Counted from the first letter of the stretch, positions 1 to 6,999 are shown. The stretch is 14,579 nt of DNA from Chryseobacterium gleum (GCA_945877045.1 CAMCQW010000020.1:1-14579); one strand, 5' to 3'. Numbers and translations: made by a program. Notes: generated from the sequence alone by a model not told the origin.

Positions 1-1
1 T

Positions 2-74
2 GATTCCTTAGCTCAGCTGGTAGAGCAATACACTTTTAATGTATGGGCCCTGGGTTCGAATCCCAGAGGGATCA
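2..74 (+). tRNA. tRNA-Lys (anticodon TTT)
   Basis: The cloverleaf folds completely. The acceptor stem pairs GATTCCT (2-8) with AGGGATC (67-73), with one G-T wobble. The D arm is GCTC/GAGC. The anticodon stem is ATACA/TGTAT, enclosing the loop CTTTTAA with anticodon TTT at 35-37. The T arm is CTGGG-TTCGAAT-CCCAG. A74 is the discriminator base and CCA is not encoded, as is usual in Bacteroidota. The tRNA decodes AAA/AAG lysine codons. A strong terminator follows within 10 bases, so it ends its transcription unit; whether other tRNAs lie upstream cannot be seen. Confidence 0.97.
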
Positions 75-81
75 CAAAAAG

Positions 82-113
82 AGTCCACTTCATTTATGAA
101 GTGGGCTTTTTTA
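82..113 (+). terminator. Rho-independent terminator of tRNA-Lys
   Basis: An 11-bp hairpin pairs bases 82-92 with 97-107 (one G-T wobble, loop TTTA). A run of six T follows at 107-112, then more T-rich sequence. The position just after the tRNA 3' end fits termination of the tRNA transcript. Confidence 0.9.
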
Positions 114-435
114 TTTTATAGCGGCAGGAACTTGTTCCTGAAAGCGAGAAAAAATGAAAAGCCCAAACTATGCGTAGCATAATGGACTCAATGCTTGGAA
201 TGAGCAAAAGACCGGGTTCATGGAATACTCCCAGAGGGATCACAAAAAGAGAGTGAGAAAAAGAGCGAGAGCGATAATTTCTCGCTATCTTTAATTATTA
301 TTACCTTTCAACACTAATTTGTTCGACCAAACCTATAAAATATTTTACCAACGAACCTTAGAAAAAGAAATGGGATTATTAACTAGAAAAAACTTTACCT
401 GGAAACTTTCCAACAAAATTTGAAACTTAGAAAAT
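114..435. other. gene-free interval with several small inverted repeats
   Basis: No convincing gene is seen here. The interval holds a 7-bp hairpin CAGGAAC/GTTCCTG (125-140) and a compound hairpin at 160-188, whose ends are inverted copies of the arms of the tRNA terminator and whose inner stem is TATGC-GTA-GCATA (169-181). It also holds the tRNA tail copy (229-251) and a 7-bp inverted repeat AGCGAGA/TCTCGCT (264-286). The last 150 bases are plain AT-rich DNA and should contain the promoter of the lipoprotein at 436. I found no clean TAnnTTTG there, only near matches. Confidence 0.6.
229..251 (+). repeat. exact 23-bp copy of the tRNA-Lys 3' end
   Basis: Bases 229-251 are identical to bases 61-83, which cover the 3' half of the T arm, the acceptor 3' strand, the discriminator and the first bases of the spacer. 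The offset is 168 bp. Just upstream, GGGTTCA (214-220) resembles the 5' half of the T arm, but the rest of the T loop is altered, so no functional tRNA is formed. A tRNA 3'-end copy of this kind is what site-specific integration or a tRNA-linked repeat family would leave. No integrase gene is visible here. Confidence 0.8.
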
Positions 436-1158
436 ATGAAAAGTAAAATTATTTTATCAATATGTTTAGGATTTATGCTAAGTGTTGGATGTGTCCAAAA
501 CAAAAAAATACAAATTGAGATCATTAACCCCCCAAGTTTTTCAATTTCCAATAACAGACTTATAGAAATTACTGATAGTAAAATGATTAATGCATGTCCG
601 GTAACGAATGTCTTAGGTGAAGAAGGTCCAGAAATATGTAAGAAAGAACTATCAAAAATTACTTACTTTAAAATAGGAAATGTGACGAGATTTTTTGCTT
701 GTGTAGGCTATTCTTATAATGGGGCTCACTTCGACCCTGGACAGAATGGATACATATTAGCTGAATATAAAGATTCAAATTGGACAATAATTGATTTCTT
801 GCAAGTTGAGCACGATGGATGTTGGGGCAACTCAATTGAAATCGATAATTATTTTATTCTAGGAAATAATTCATTTGGTTACTACAGTAATTCATGCGCA
901 ACAGCACAAGGATTTAGTTCTTGTACAGGTCACATTATAGGTTTTGTAAATGATAAAATAGCTGTCTTATTAAATCAGCAAAATAGTGAGGACAATAGTG
1001 CTTCTGGAGAAGAACCAATAAATAATTGGCATTATAATTACAAGCCAATACCATCTAAAAATGAAGTATTTGCGATCGAGAGGGAATATTATAAATTAGA
1101 TAAACATGTAGAGACTATAACATTAAATTACAATCCACAATCAATGAAATTCGAATGA
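436..1158 (+). CDS. cysteine-rich lipoprotein of unknown function
   Basis: The 240-residue product starts with a lysine-containing hydrophobic signal peptide and a lipobox ending SVG-C19, so it should be lipidated at C19 and anchored on the periplasmic side or cell surface. I do not recognise the family. After the lipid cysteine there are six more cysteines: C54, C68, C89, C129, C154 and C163. This even number could form disulfides outside the cytoplasm. The middle part is rich in aromatics and glycines (around residues 86-165), with a beta-like pattern. The ATG is chosen because the signal peptide begins directly there. It stands alone: the tRNA region lies upstream, and a 148-bp gap separates it from the TonB-like gene in the same orientation. 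Gene status is well supported; function is unknown. Confidence 0.85.
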   Translation: MKSKIILSICLGFMLSVGCVQNKKIQIEIINPPSFSISNNRLIEITDSKMINACPVTNVLGEEGPEICKKELSKITYFKIGNVTRFFACVGYSYNGAHFDPGQNGYILAEYKDSNWTIIDFLQVEHDGCWGNSIEIDNYFILGNNSFGYYSNSCATAQGFSSCTGHIIGFVNDKIAVLLNQQNSEDNSASGEEPINNWHYNYKPIPSKNEVFAIEREYYKLDKHVETITLNYNPQSMKFE

Positions 1159-1191
1159 AAATCCCCAATTATATTATTAAAAAAACCAGCC

Positions 1192-1281
1192 ATTATTAAT
1201 CTCCAATACATCTTCTCAACGATTTTTTAGTGGAGGCATGCGGTAGATCGTTAATAATCTTTGTAACTTTCACTCCAATAC
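1192..1281. repeat. small direct and inverted repeats between two genes
   Basis: CTCCAATAC occurs twice (1201-1209 and 1273-1281). AACGAT (1218-1223) is inverted as ATCGTT (1247-1252), and ATTATTAA (1192-1199) as TTAATAAT (1251-1258). These could form alternative hairpins in the leader of the TonB-like gene or mark a terminator for the lipoprotein gene, but no T-run follows. In AT-rich DNA some of this is expected by chance. Confidence 0.25.
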
Positions 1282-1306
1282 TCATGTTAATACTATTTAA
1301 AAGTAA

Positions 1307-2065
1307 ATGTTTGTTTTCATTGACAGGTATAAATTAGGCATACTTACTGCATTTGCGGTCTACATTGGCTTTTTCATGTACCTTGAAATGCAAACCTACA
1401 CCCGTTATTTTCCCATTATTCCTTTTAATGATGAACCATTACTTGAATTACAAAAGGAGGAATTATTGCTTACACCAGAACAAATTCAGATACAGCAAGA
1501 TTTAAATTCGGGTGACTTAAAAAATATTTCGCGCGACATGAACGATACACGACAGCGCTCTAATGAAAATTGGCAAGAGAATATGTCCGCGAGTGAAATC
1601 GAACAGTCTATCAAGGACTTTGAGAAAAGTCTTTACGAAGCGGAAGGAGGTGAAACAAAAAGAGAAACGATTCTAAAGGAAATGAAAGATCGTAATGACA
1701 ATGCTAACAATCCTAAAGTAAATCCAAAAAACAATAACCCTAGTAATGGCGGACCAACCGTGTATGCAGGAAATGTGATGGTGAATTGGTCATTGGCGAA
1801 ACGAACTGCTTATCAAAACAATAACTGGTTCGTTCGAAATCCGGGCTATACGTGTGGAACAGGTTCTTCTGGGAAGGTGACGGTTCAAATTAAAGTGAAT
1901 CAAAATGGCAATGTTATTGAAGCTGTGGTAACATCATCTTCGAATGCCAATGCTTGCATGACACAACAAGCGTTGAAATATGCAAAACTATCTCGGTTTA
2001 ATTTTTCCAGCGCTGCTTCTGCTGCACAAATAGGGACAATCAGTTACACTTTCGTATCGCAGTAA
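1307..2065 (+). CDS. TonB-family energy transducer
   Basis: The 252-residue protein has one N-terminal membrane anchor (about residues 9-26) after a short basic cytoplasmic end. A long charged, Gln/Asn-rich periplasmic spacer follows (about 45-155), then a TonB C-terminal domain (about 160-252). The C-terminal domain shows the usual pattern of beta strands around SGKVTVQIKV and NGNVIEAVV, then a helix with ALKYAKLSRF and a final GTISYTF strand. C183 and C217 match the cysteine pair that I recall for Bacteroidota members of this family. TonB proteins pass proton-motive force from ExbB/ExbD to outer-membrane receptors; exbB and exbD are not in the window. The spacer contains the IEQSIKDFEKSL-like segment also familiar from this group. 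The specific partner receptor is unknown. Confidence 0.85.
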   Translation: MFVFIDRYKLGILTAFAVYIGFFMYLEMQTYTRYFPIIPFNDEPLLELQKEELLLTPEQIQIQQDLNSGDLKNISRDMNDTRQRSNENWQENMSASEIEQSIKDFEKSLYEAEGGETKRETILKEMKDRNDNANNPKVNPKNNNPSNGGPTVYAGNVMVNWSLAKRTAYQNNNWFVRNPGYTCGTGSSGKVTVQIKVNQNGNVIEAVVTSSSNANACMTQQALKYAKLSRFNFSSAASAAQIGTISYTFVSQ

Positions 2066-2067
2066 CT

Positions 2068-2087
2068 TAGTAGAAGTAATTCTATTA
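2068..2087. terminator. possible weak bidirectional terminator between convergent genes
   Basis: An AT-rich inverted repeat TAGTAGAA/TTCTATTA (one G-T pair, loop GTAA) fills most of the 33-bp gap between the convergent TonB-like and rimO genes. It lacks a T-run on the plus strand and is weak, so this is a positional guess. Confidence 0.3.
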
Positions 2088-2098
2088 ATTGCCAGATT

Positions 2099-3415
2099 TT
2101 ATCCAATGATTTCTCCGTACAAGTCGTAATGATCAGCACTTGTTATTTGAATTTGAGCAAAATCACCTATTCGAATGAAATTATCAGCTGTTTTCTTCAC
2201 CAAGACCTCATTATCCACTTCGGGAGAGTCAAACTCAGTTCTACCAATAAAATAATCACCTTCCACACGATCAAAAAGCACTGAGAATGTTTTTCCCACC
2301 CTTAACTGATTCAATTCGTAGCTGATTCCTGCTTGTAAATCCATAATGGCATCCGCACGTTCTTTTTTAACCTTAGCGGGCACATCATCTTCGAAAGCAT
2401 ATGCCGCAGTATTTTCTTCGTGAGAATAGGTAAATATTCCTAAGCGATCAAATTTACTTCGTTGTACCCAATCATACATTTCTTGAAAATCAGCTTCCGT
2501 TTCTCCGGGATAACCTGCAATTAACGTTGTTCTTATTGCTATTCCCGGAACTTTTTCACGAATTGCAGCAATCAATTCTTCCGTTTTCTCCCTGGTAGTG
2601 CCTCTTTTCATCGCCTGCAACATACGCGTAGAACCATGCTGCAAGGGCATATCTAAATAATTACAAATGTTTTTCTTCTCCCTCATAACATCCAAGACCT
2701 CCATTGGAAAACCAGTTGGAAAAGCATAATGCAAACGAATCCAAGCGATGCCTTCCACTTCAGACAACTGACGTAATAAATCTGCTAATGCGCGCTTTTT
2801 GTATAAATCTAAGCCATAATACGTTAAATCTTGAGCGATTAACATCAATTCCTTCACCCCTTTTGCCGCCAATGATTTAGCTTGAATGATCAGTTCCTCA
2901 ATGGGAGTAGAAAGATGCTTTCCCCTCATAATTGGTATCGCACAAAAAGTACAAGGACGATCACAACCTTCCGCAATTTTAAAGTAGGCGTAATGAGAAG
3001 GAGTGGTTAATAATCGTTCCCCGACCAACTCGTGTTTATAATCAGCTTTTAATGTTTTTAATAAGCGAGGTAAATCCCGCGTGCCAAAATAAGCATCGAC
3101 TTCTGGAATCTCTTTTTCAAGATCATCTTTATAGCGTTGAGAAAGACAACCTGTAACATATACTTTATCGACCAAGCCATCCTTTTTTGCTTCAACGTAC
3201 CTAATGATGGTATCTATTGATTCCTGCTTCGCATTATCTATAAAACCACAGGTATTGATAATTACAACAGAGGCATCATCGTCCATTGACTCATGTTCAA
3301 CATCAAATTGATTGGCTTTCAATTGAGCCATTAGCACTTCGGAATCGTATATATTCTTTGAACATCCGAGCGTAACGACATTCACTTTATTCTTCTTTAA
3401 GGTTTTTGTTTTCAT
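2099..3415 (-). CDS. rimO: ribosomal protein S12 methylthiotransferase RimO
   Basis: RimO is a radical-SAM enzyme that adds a methylthio group to the conserved aspartate of ribosomal protein S12. The 438-residue product has the full family layout. The N-terminal methylthiotransferase domain carries three cluster cysteines, C18 (TLGCSKN), C56 (INTCGF) and C90 (VTGC). The radical-SAM core carries C151-x3-C155-x2-C158 (GCDRPCTFCAIP). A C-terminal TRAM domain covers about residues 372-438. RimO rather than MiaB is favoured by AQDLTYYGLDLY and the FTYSHEE segment. It is transcribed alone, convergent with the TonB-like gene and divergent from the lipoprotein/bio cluster. A TAnnTTTG promoter element lies only about 16 bases upstream of the ATG, implying a very short leader. 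All expected cysteines are present, so it should be active. Confidence 0.97.
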   Translation of the reverse strand: MKTKTLKKNKVNVVTLGCSKNIYDSEVLMAQLKANQFDVEHESMDDDASVVIINTCGFIDNAKQESIDTIIRYVEAKKDGLVDKVYVTGCLSQRYKDDLEKEIPEVDAYFGTRDLPRLLKTLKADYKHELVGERLLTTPSHYAYFKIAEGCDRPCTFCAIPIMRGKHLSTPIEELIIQAKSLAAKGVKELMLIAQDLTYYGLDLYKKRALADLLRQLSEVEGIAWIRLHYAFPTGFPMEVLDVMREKKNICNYLDMPLQHGSTRMLQAMKRGTTREKTEELIAAIREKVPGIAIRTTLIAGYPGETEADFQEMYDWVQRSKFDRLGIFTYSHEENTAAYAFEDDVPAKVKKERADAIMDLQAGISYELNQLRVGKTFSVLFDRVEGDYFIGRTEFDSPEVDNEVLVKKTADNFIRIGDFAQIQITSADHYDLYGEIIG

Positions 3416-3430
3416 GTAATAATCTTAAAG

Positions 3431-3438
3431 CAAAGGTA
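3431..3438 (-). promoter_or_regulatory. Bacteroidota -7 element for rimO
   Basis: On the minus strand this reads TACCTTTG, a perfect TAnnTTTG. The expected transcription start lies about 10 bases before the rimO ATG. No convincing -33 TTTG is seen at the usual spacing. Confidence 0.55.
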
Positions 3439-3510
3439 AGGCAAGCAAATGGAAAGAATTAATTTTTTTAAACAAAGGGAATTAAATAGTTATTTTAAAC
3501 TTAATGGTAT

Positions 3511-3518
3511 TAATTTTG
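3511..3518 (+). promoter_or_regulatory. Bacteroidota -7 element for the lipoprotein/bio cluster
   Basis: TAATTTTG matches TAnnTTTG. It would start transcription near base 3524, about 17 bases before the ATG at 3541. This disfavours the upstream TTG at 3523 as start, since it would lie at or before the transcript end. It is probably the promoter of the whole 3541-6999 run; no -33 element is evident. Confidence 0.5.
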
Positions 3519-3540
3519 ACTTTTGAAAGAAAACATAACT

Positions 3541-3981
3541 ATGAAATTTATTATCCTACTTTCTTGCAGTCTTTTTTTTGTTGCATGTAAATGCCAAAAA
3601 AAAATAAGTGAACAAAAGAACCAAACAGAAAAAGACATGATTCTTTCCGCTCACATTGCTAATCCCGTTGATTCATCGGATGCTATAAAAATTGAAGAGG
3701 CAAAAATAATCGGACAAGTTTTGGAACTTAAAGTCAGTTATGGTGGTGGATGTGAAGTGCACGAATTTGATTTAGTTGGAAGTTCAAACATCTCCAAGTC
3801 GCTCCCTCCCATTCGGTCCATCCAACTAATTCATCGAGCGCACAAAGATGCCTGCAAAGCACTTTTGATTAAAGACTTGAAATTTGACTTGTCATCTTTT
3901 GCCTATAAAAAAGAAAGTGGTAGTGCAATTTACCTTCAACTAGATGGATGGGAAGACAAATTATTATACATCTACCCATAA
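3541..3981 (+). CDS. small lipoprotein of unknown function
   Basis: The 146-residue product begins with a classic lipoprotein signal peptide, lipobox FVA-C16. A polar, Lys/Gln-rich linker (about 17-40) precedes a compact domain (about 45-146). Its most distinctive motif is SYGGGCEVHEF around C71-F76, followed by a segment ending KDACKAL with C105; C71 and C105 could pair. A small Bacteroidota lipoprotein family with a similar glycine-rich SYxGGC motif exists in my memory, but I know of no function. I chose ATG 3541 over TTG 3523 because the signal peptide starts there and a -7 element lies just upstream. Only 4 bases separate it from the next gene, so it is probably co-transcribed with the TlyA-like and biotin genes, though a biotin role is not implied. 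Confidence 0.85.
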   Translation: MKFIILLSCSLFFVACKCQKKISEQKNQTEKDMILSAHIANPVDSSDAIKIEEAKIIGQVLELKVSYGGGCEVHEFDLVGSSNISKSLPPIRSIQLIHRAHKDACKALLIKDLKFDLSSFAYKKESGSAIYLQLDGWEDKLLYIYP

Positions 3982-3985
3982 CAAT

Positions 3986-4720
3986 ATGGAAATTAGGTTA
4001 GACAAATTATTAGTAGATCGAAACCTGGTTCAAAATAGAACCATGGCGGAAGAAATTATTAGAAAATACGGCGTTCTTGTAAACGGGAAACTTTTTAATA
4101 AGATTGGAAAGAAATTTCCTGAAGATGCCGAAATCAAGTTGTTAATTTCCGATGAGCGCTGGTCATCCATTCATGCGCAAAAAATCATTGAAGGTATTTC
4201 AAAATGGAAAATTAATGTGAAAGAGACGTCTTGGTTAGAAATCGGAATTGATGCATGTGCCGCTTCAGAAGTACTGATAAGTGAAGGAGCGAAAAACACA
4301 ATTTGTATCGTTGAAGAGAATGCGCTGGTAAAGGAACGATTTAAGGATAACAAACAAATTACTATTATCCAAACCTCCATTAGAAATCTAAATGAGCAGC
4401 ATATTCCAATTCAAGTGGATGGGATGATCATTGATACAATGACGCCATTAGAAGAGGTCTTACCCTTTATCACAAGCTTTCTGAAACCAAACGGAATGGC
4501 AATTTTGGTTATTAAACCACAAATTGAACTTGACAAAACAAAATTAAATAAAGCAGGGACTAACGCTGAAAGCAAGCATTTTCCATTTTTAAAAATACAA
4601 TGCATAGATTTAGGAGAAAGAAACCAACTGATTTATAAAGACTTCAAACTTTCGCCAATGCTCGGTGAACATTCCAATAAAGAATTTCTTGGGTTGTTTT
4701 TCAAAAAAAGCAATGAATGA
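3986..4720 (+). CDS. divergent TlyA-like S4-domain / FtsJ-fold protein
   Basis: The 244-residue protein has the length and order of TlyA rRNA 2'-O-methyltransferases: an N-terminal S4 RNA-binding domain (RLDKLLVDRNLV to about residue 52) and an FtsJ-type methyltransferase domain. Known TlyA proteins use a K-D-K-E set. Matching residues are K66 (in the place of YVSRGGxKL), D150 (MIIDTM), K177 (VIKPQIE) and E233 (NKEF). However, the SAM-binding loop, normally like DIGxSTGGFT, reads EIGIDACAAS (85-94), and the RGG before K66 is replaced by IHA. So the fold and the catalytic positions look kept while the cofactor site is changed. It could be a methyltransferase with altered SAM binding, or an RNA-binding pseudoenzyme. 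The ATG at 3986 is chosen over 3944 because homology begins there. Its stop overlaps bioD by 4 bases (ATGA), suggesting translational coupling. Confidence 0.8.
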   Translation: MEIRLDKLLVDRNLVQNRTMAEEIIRKYGVLVNGKLFNKIGKKFPEDAEIKLLISDERWSSIHAQKIIEGISKWKINVKETSWLEIGIDACAASEVLISEGAKNTICIVEENALVKERFKDNKQITIIQTSIRNLNEQHIPIQVDGMIIDTMTPLEEVLPFITSFLKPNGMAILVIKPQIELDKTKLNKAGTNAESKHFPFLKIQCIDLGERNQLIYKDFKLSPMLGEHSNKEFLGLFFKKSNE

Positions 4721-5352
4721 GCAACAGCTACTTTCTTACCGGAATAGGAACAGACGTGGGAAAAACAGTTGTTTCAGCCATTTTATGTGAATTACTCCAA
4801 GCCACTTATTGGAAACCAATACAATCCGGTGACCTTCAAAATAGCGATAGTAAAAAGATACAAGAATGGTTAAATAACACCGTTGAAATCATACCTGAAG
4901 CCCACCTTTTTTCCGAGGCACTTTCGCCACATGTTGCATCCAAAATTGATGGTGTTTCAATAAATCCGGCCATGTTAAATTTACCAAAGACAACTGGAAA
5001 TCTTATTGTCGAAGGTGCCGGAGGATGGTTAGTTCCTATTAATGAGGCTGGTATTACATTTGCTGACTTAGCAGAACAATGGAATATTCCCATAATTTTA
5101 GTTTCCCGACACTATTTGGGGAGTATTAATCATACGCTATTAACCATTGAATCTATTCGATCGCGTAATGTGAACATACATGGAATCATTTATGTGGGAG
5201 AACCTTTACCTGATACTTGCGAAATCATTGAGAAAATAACTGGTGTAAAAATACTGTTTTCGGTTCCTTTATTCGATAAGGTCGATACGGATACTATAAA
5301 ATTATTTGTAAAGGAATTAGTTAGCAATGGAATACTAAAATCACTAGTTTAA
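4717..5352 (+). CDS. bioD: dethiobiotin synthetase BioD
   Basis: BioD makes dethiobiotin from 7,8-diaminopelargonate, CO2 and ATP, the penultimate step of biotin synthesis, in the cytoplasm. The 211-residue product has the P-loop GIGTDVGKT (9-17, K16), the KPIQSG substrate loop (33-38), the LSPHVAS segment (69-75) and VEGAGGWLVPI (98-108), all standard for the family. Length is slightly short but normal for Bacteroidota. Its start overlaps the TlyA-like stop by 4 bases, and its stop overlaps the bioA start by 1 base (TAATG), so bioD-bioA are translated from one message. No biotin-repressor operator is recognisable nearby. Confidence 0.96.
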   Translation: MSNSYFLTGIGTDVGKTVVSAILCELLQATYWKPIQSGDLQNSDSKKIQEWLNNTVEIIPEAHLFSEALSPHVASKIDGVSINPAMLNLPKTTGNLIVEGAGGWLVPINEAGITFADLAEQWNIPIILVSRHYLGSINHTLLTIESIRSRNVNIHGIIYVGEPLPDTCEIIEKITGVKILFSVPLFDKVDTDTIKLFVKELVSNGILKSLV

Positions 5353-6644
5353 TGTCGTATTTACAAAAAGACCGTACTTATATTTGGCACCCTTTTACAC
5401 AAGCTCAAACGGCGCCTGACCCCATTGTGGTGCTGCGGGCAAAGGATGCCACACTCTATTCCGAAAGTCATGGGGAATTACTAGATGTCAATTCATCGTG
5501 GTGGGTCAATACACACGGGCATTCAAATGAACATTTAGTAAACGCAATAATAGAACAAGCGAACACCCTAGACCATTGTATTTTTGCGGGCGCTACACAC
5601 CCAAAAGCCATAGAACTAGCTGAACGAATCATTAATAAATTAGGAAGTCCTTTTCAAAAAGTATTTTTTTCAGACAATGGCTCAACAGCGGTGGAAGTGG
5701 CCATCAAAATGGCGATTCAATATTGGAAAAATTGTAATCAGCCAAAAACAAATTTTTTAGCGCTAGACGGCGCGTACCACGGTGATACATTTGGAGCCAT
5801 GTCTCTTGGTCAACGCGGCTATTTTAATGAGCCCTTTGAAAAGTTGTTTTTTGATGTTGATTTTCTTGACTTCCCAACTGATTCGAATTTGAATGAAATA
5901 TTGGAGAATGCGGAGGTATTAATGTCCTCCAATACTTATGCAGCAATAATTCTTGAACCACTCATCCAAGGATCAGCTGGAATGCGTATTTATTCAATCG
6001 AATTTCTTGAAGCACTCGTTGATATGGCAAGAAAGCACCATGTTATCGTAATATTTGACGAAGTAATGACCGCTTTTGGTCGAACAGGAAAGCTATTCGC
6101 TTTCGAACATACGACGGTTAAACCAGATATTATTTGTCTATCGAAAGGATTAACAGGCGGTGTTTTACCATTAGGCTTAACAGTCAGCACACAAAAAATT
6201 TACGATGCTTTCTTATCTGATGATAAAGCAAAAGCGTTGTTACACGGACATAGCTTTACGGGAAATGCTATCTCTTGTGCACTTGCATGCGCGAGTTTAG
6301 ATTTATTTGAAGAAGAAAAAACTTGGGAATCAATTTCAAAAATCACTCAGAGAAACATTGATTTTGTCAAGAAACATAAAAATATTAAGGGCATATCCCC
6401 AATGAATGGACTTCGCTCATTTGGAACTATTTTAGCAATCGATCTTCAGGTTAACGATGGGCAAAATGACTATTTTTCAGCAATAAGTTCCGAAATCACC
6501 CCCTATTTCATCCAAAAAGGGCTTTTAATAAGACCTTTGGGCAATACGATCTTTATCAATCCACCATATTGTTTGACAGAAGCAGAACAAAACACTATTT
6601 TTGCAAGTTTACTATCTTTCCTTAAAGACAAATATGACCATTGA
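5352..6644 (+). CDS. bioA: adenosylmethionine-8-amino-7-oxononanoate aminotransferase BioA
   Basis: BioA is a PLP enzyme that moves the amino group of SAM to KAPA, giving 7,8-diaminopelargonate, the substrate of BioD. The 430-residue product has normal length and all class-III aminotransferase landmarks: WHPFTQ near the N-terminus, the SSWWVNTHGH segment, FSDNGSTAVEVA, GAYHGDTFGAMS, the PLP-ring aspartate in IFDEVMTAFGRTG, the Schiff-base lysine K265 in CLSKGLTGG, and HGHSFTGN. The WHPFTQ and SSWW segments favour BioA over other class-III enzymes. It overlaps bioD by 1 base upstream, and its last 11 bases overlap the next small gene. Confidence 0.97.
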   Translation: MSYLQKDRTYIWHPFTQAQTAPDPIVVLRAKDATLYSESHGELLDVNSSWWVNTHGHSNEHLVNAIIEQANTLDHCIFAGATHPKAIELAERIINKLGSPFQKVFFSDNGSTAVEVAIKMAIQYWKNCNQPKTNFLALDGAYHGDTFGAMSLGQRGYFNEPFEKLFFDVDFLDFPTDSNLNEILENAEVLMSSNTYAAIILEPLIQGSAGMRIYSIEFLEALVDMARKHHVIVIFDEVMTAFGRTGKLFAFEHTTVKPDIICLSKGLTGGVLPLGLTVSTQKIYDAFLSDDKAKALLHGHSFTGNAISCALACASLDLFEEEKTWESISKITQRNIDFVKKHKNIKGISPMNGLRSFGTILAIDLQVNDGQNDYFSAISSEITPYFIQKGLLIRPLGNTIFINPPYCLTEAEQNTIFASLLSFLKDKYDH

Positions 6645-6999
6645 TCAATTATTTAGAGGTATTTCAGATATAGAATTTCAATACAAAAGATTCACTAAAA
6701 CGAAGGAATTTGATGATGAGTCTTTAATCCGCTTTGATATTATTTCTTCAGAAATTTGCCAGCAAATCATTAGTATGTCATTAAGTGAAATAATCACAAC
6801 AGAAGCGGAAAGAATAGGTAGAATTGATATTAACTTCACGCCTACATTTGGCCTTGGAAAAAGAATAATAAACGCCCTAACCTTTGGATCGTCGATCAAA
6901 CGATATATAAAAAGAGAACGACTTGCCTATTTTTATGAGGCAATCAATGAGCGTCATCGCTTATTTCAATTAGTTGAATTACACTTAAAAGAAGAGTAA
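6634..6999 (+). CDS. unknown protein co-transcribed with bioA
   Basis: I do not recognise this 121-residue protein. It has no signal peptide or membrane span. It appears largely helical and charged. A central stretch reads FTPTFGLGKRIINALTFG (about 69-86), and basic and aromatic residues follow (YIKRERLAYFYEAINERHR). The ATG at 6634 is preferred to a TTG at 6601 because the earlier start would add only bioA-overlapping sequence. It still overlaps the bioA 3' end by 11 bases, which suggests a coupled last gene of the operon. It ends 10 bases before the convergent CotH gene. The long open frame, shared strand and overlap support a real gene; function is open. Confidence 0.7.
   Translation: MTIDQLFRGISDIEFQYKRFTKTKEFDDESLIRFDIISSEICQQIISMSLSEIITTEAERIGRIDINFTPTFGLGKRIINALTFGSSIKRYIKRERLAYFYEAINERHRLFQLVELHLKEE

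Noticed and set aside
264..286. AGCGAGA/TCTCGCT hairpin as a transcription terminator
   Set aside because: No gene ends just before it and the T-run after it is interrupted; kept only as a repeat note.
345..551. minus-strand open frame of 68 codons overlapping the start of the lipoprotein
   Set aside because: It covers the lipoprotein signal peptide region on the opposite strand; no homology or promoter, and low complexity from AT-rich DNA.
1231..1246. SD-like GGAGG followed by ATG
   Set aside because: The ATG at 1238 is followed after one codon by TAG, and Shine-Dalgarno use is not typical of this phylum.
3986..4720. frameshift or pseudogene as the reason for the odd SAM loop in the TlyA-like gene
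   Set aside because: The frame is open from start to stop at full family length, with conserved motifs on both sides of the altered loop, so local substitution is more likely than decay.
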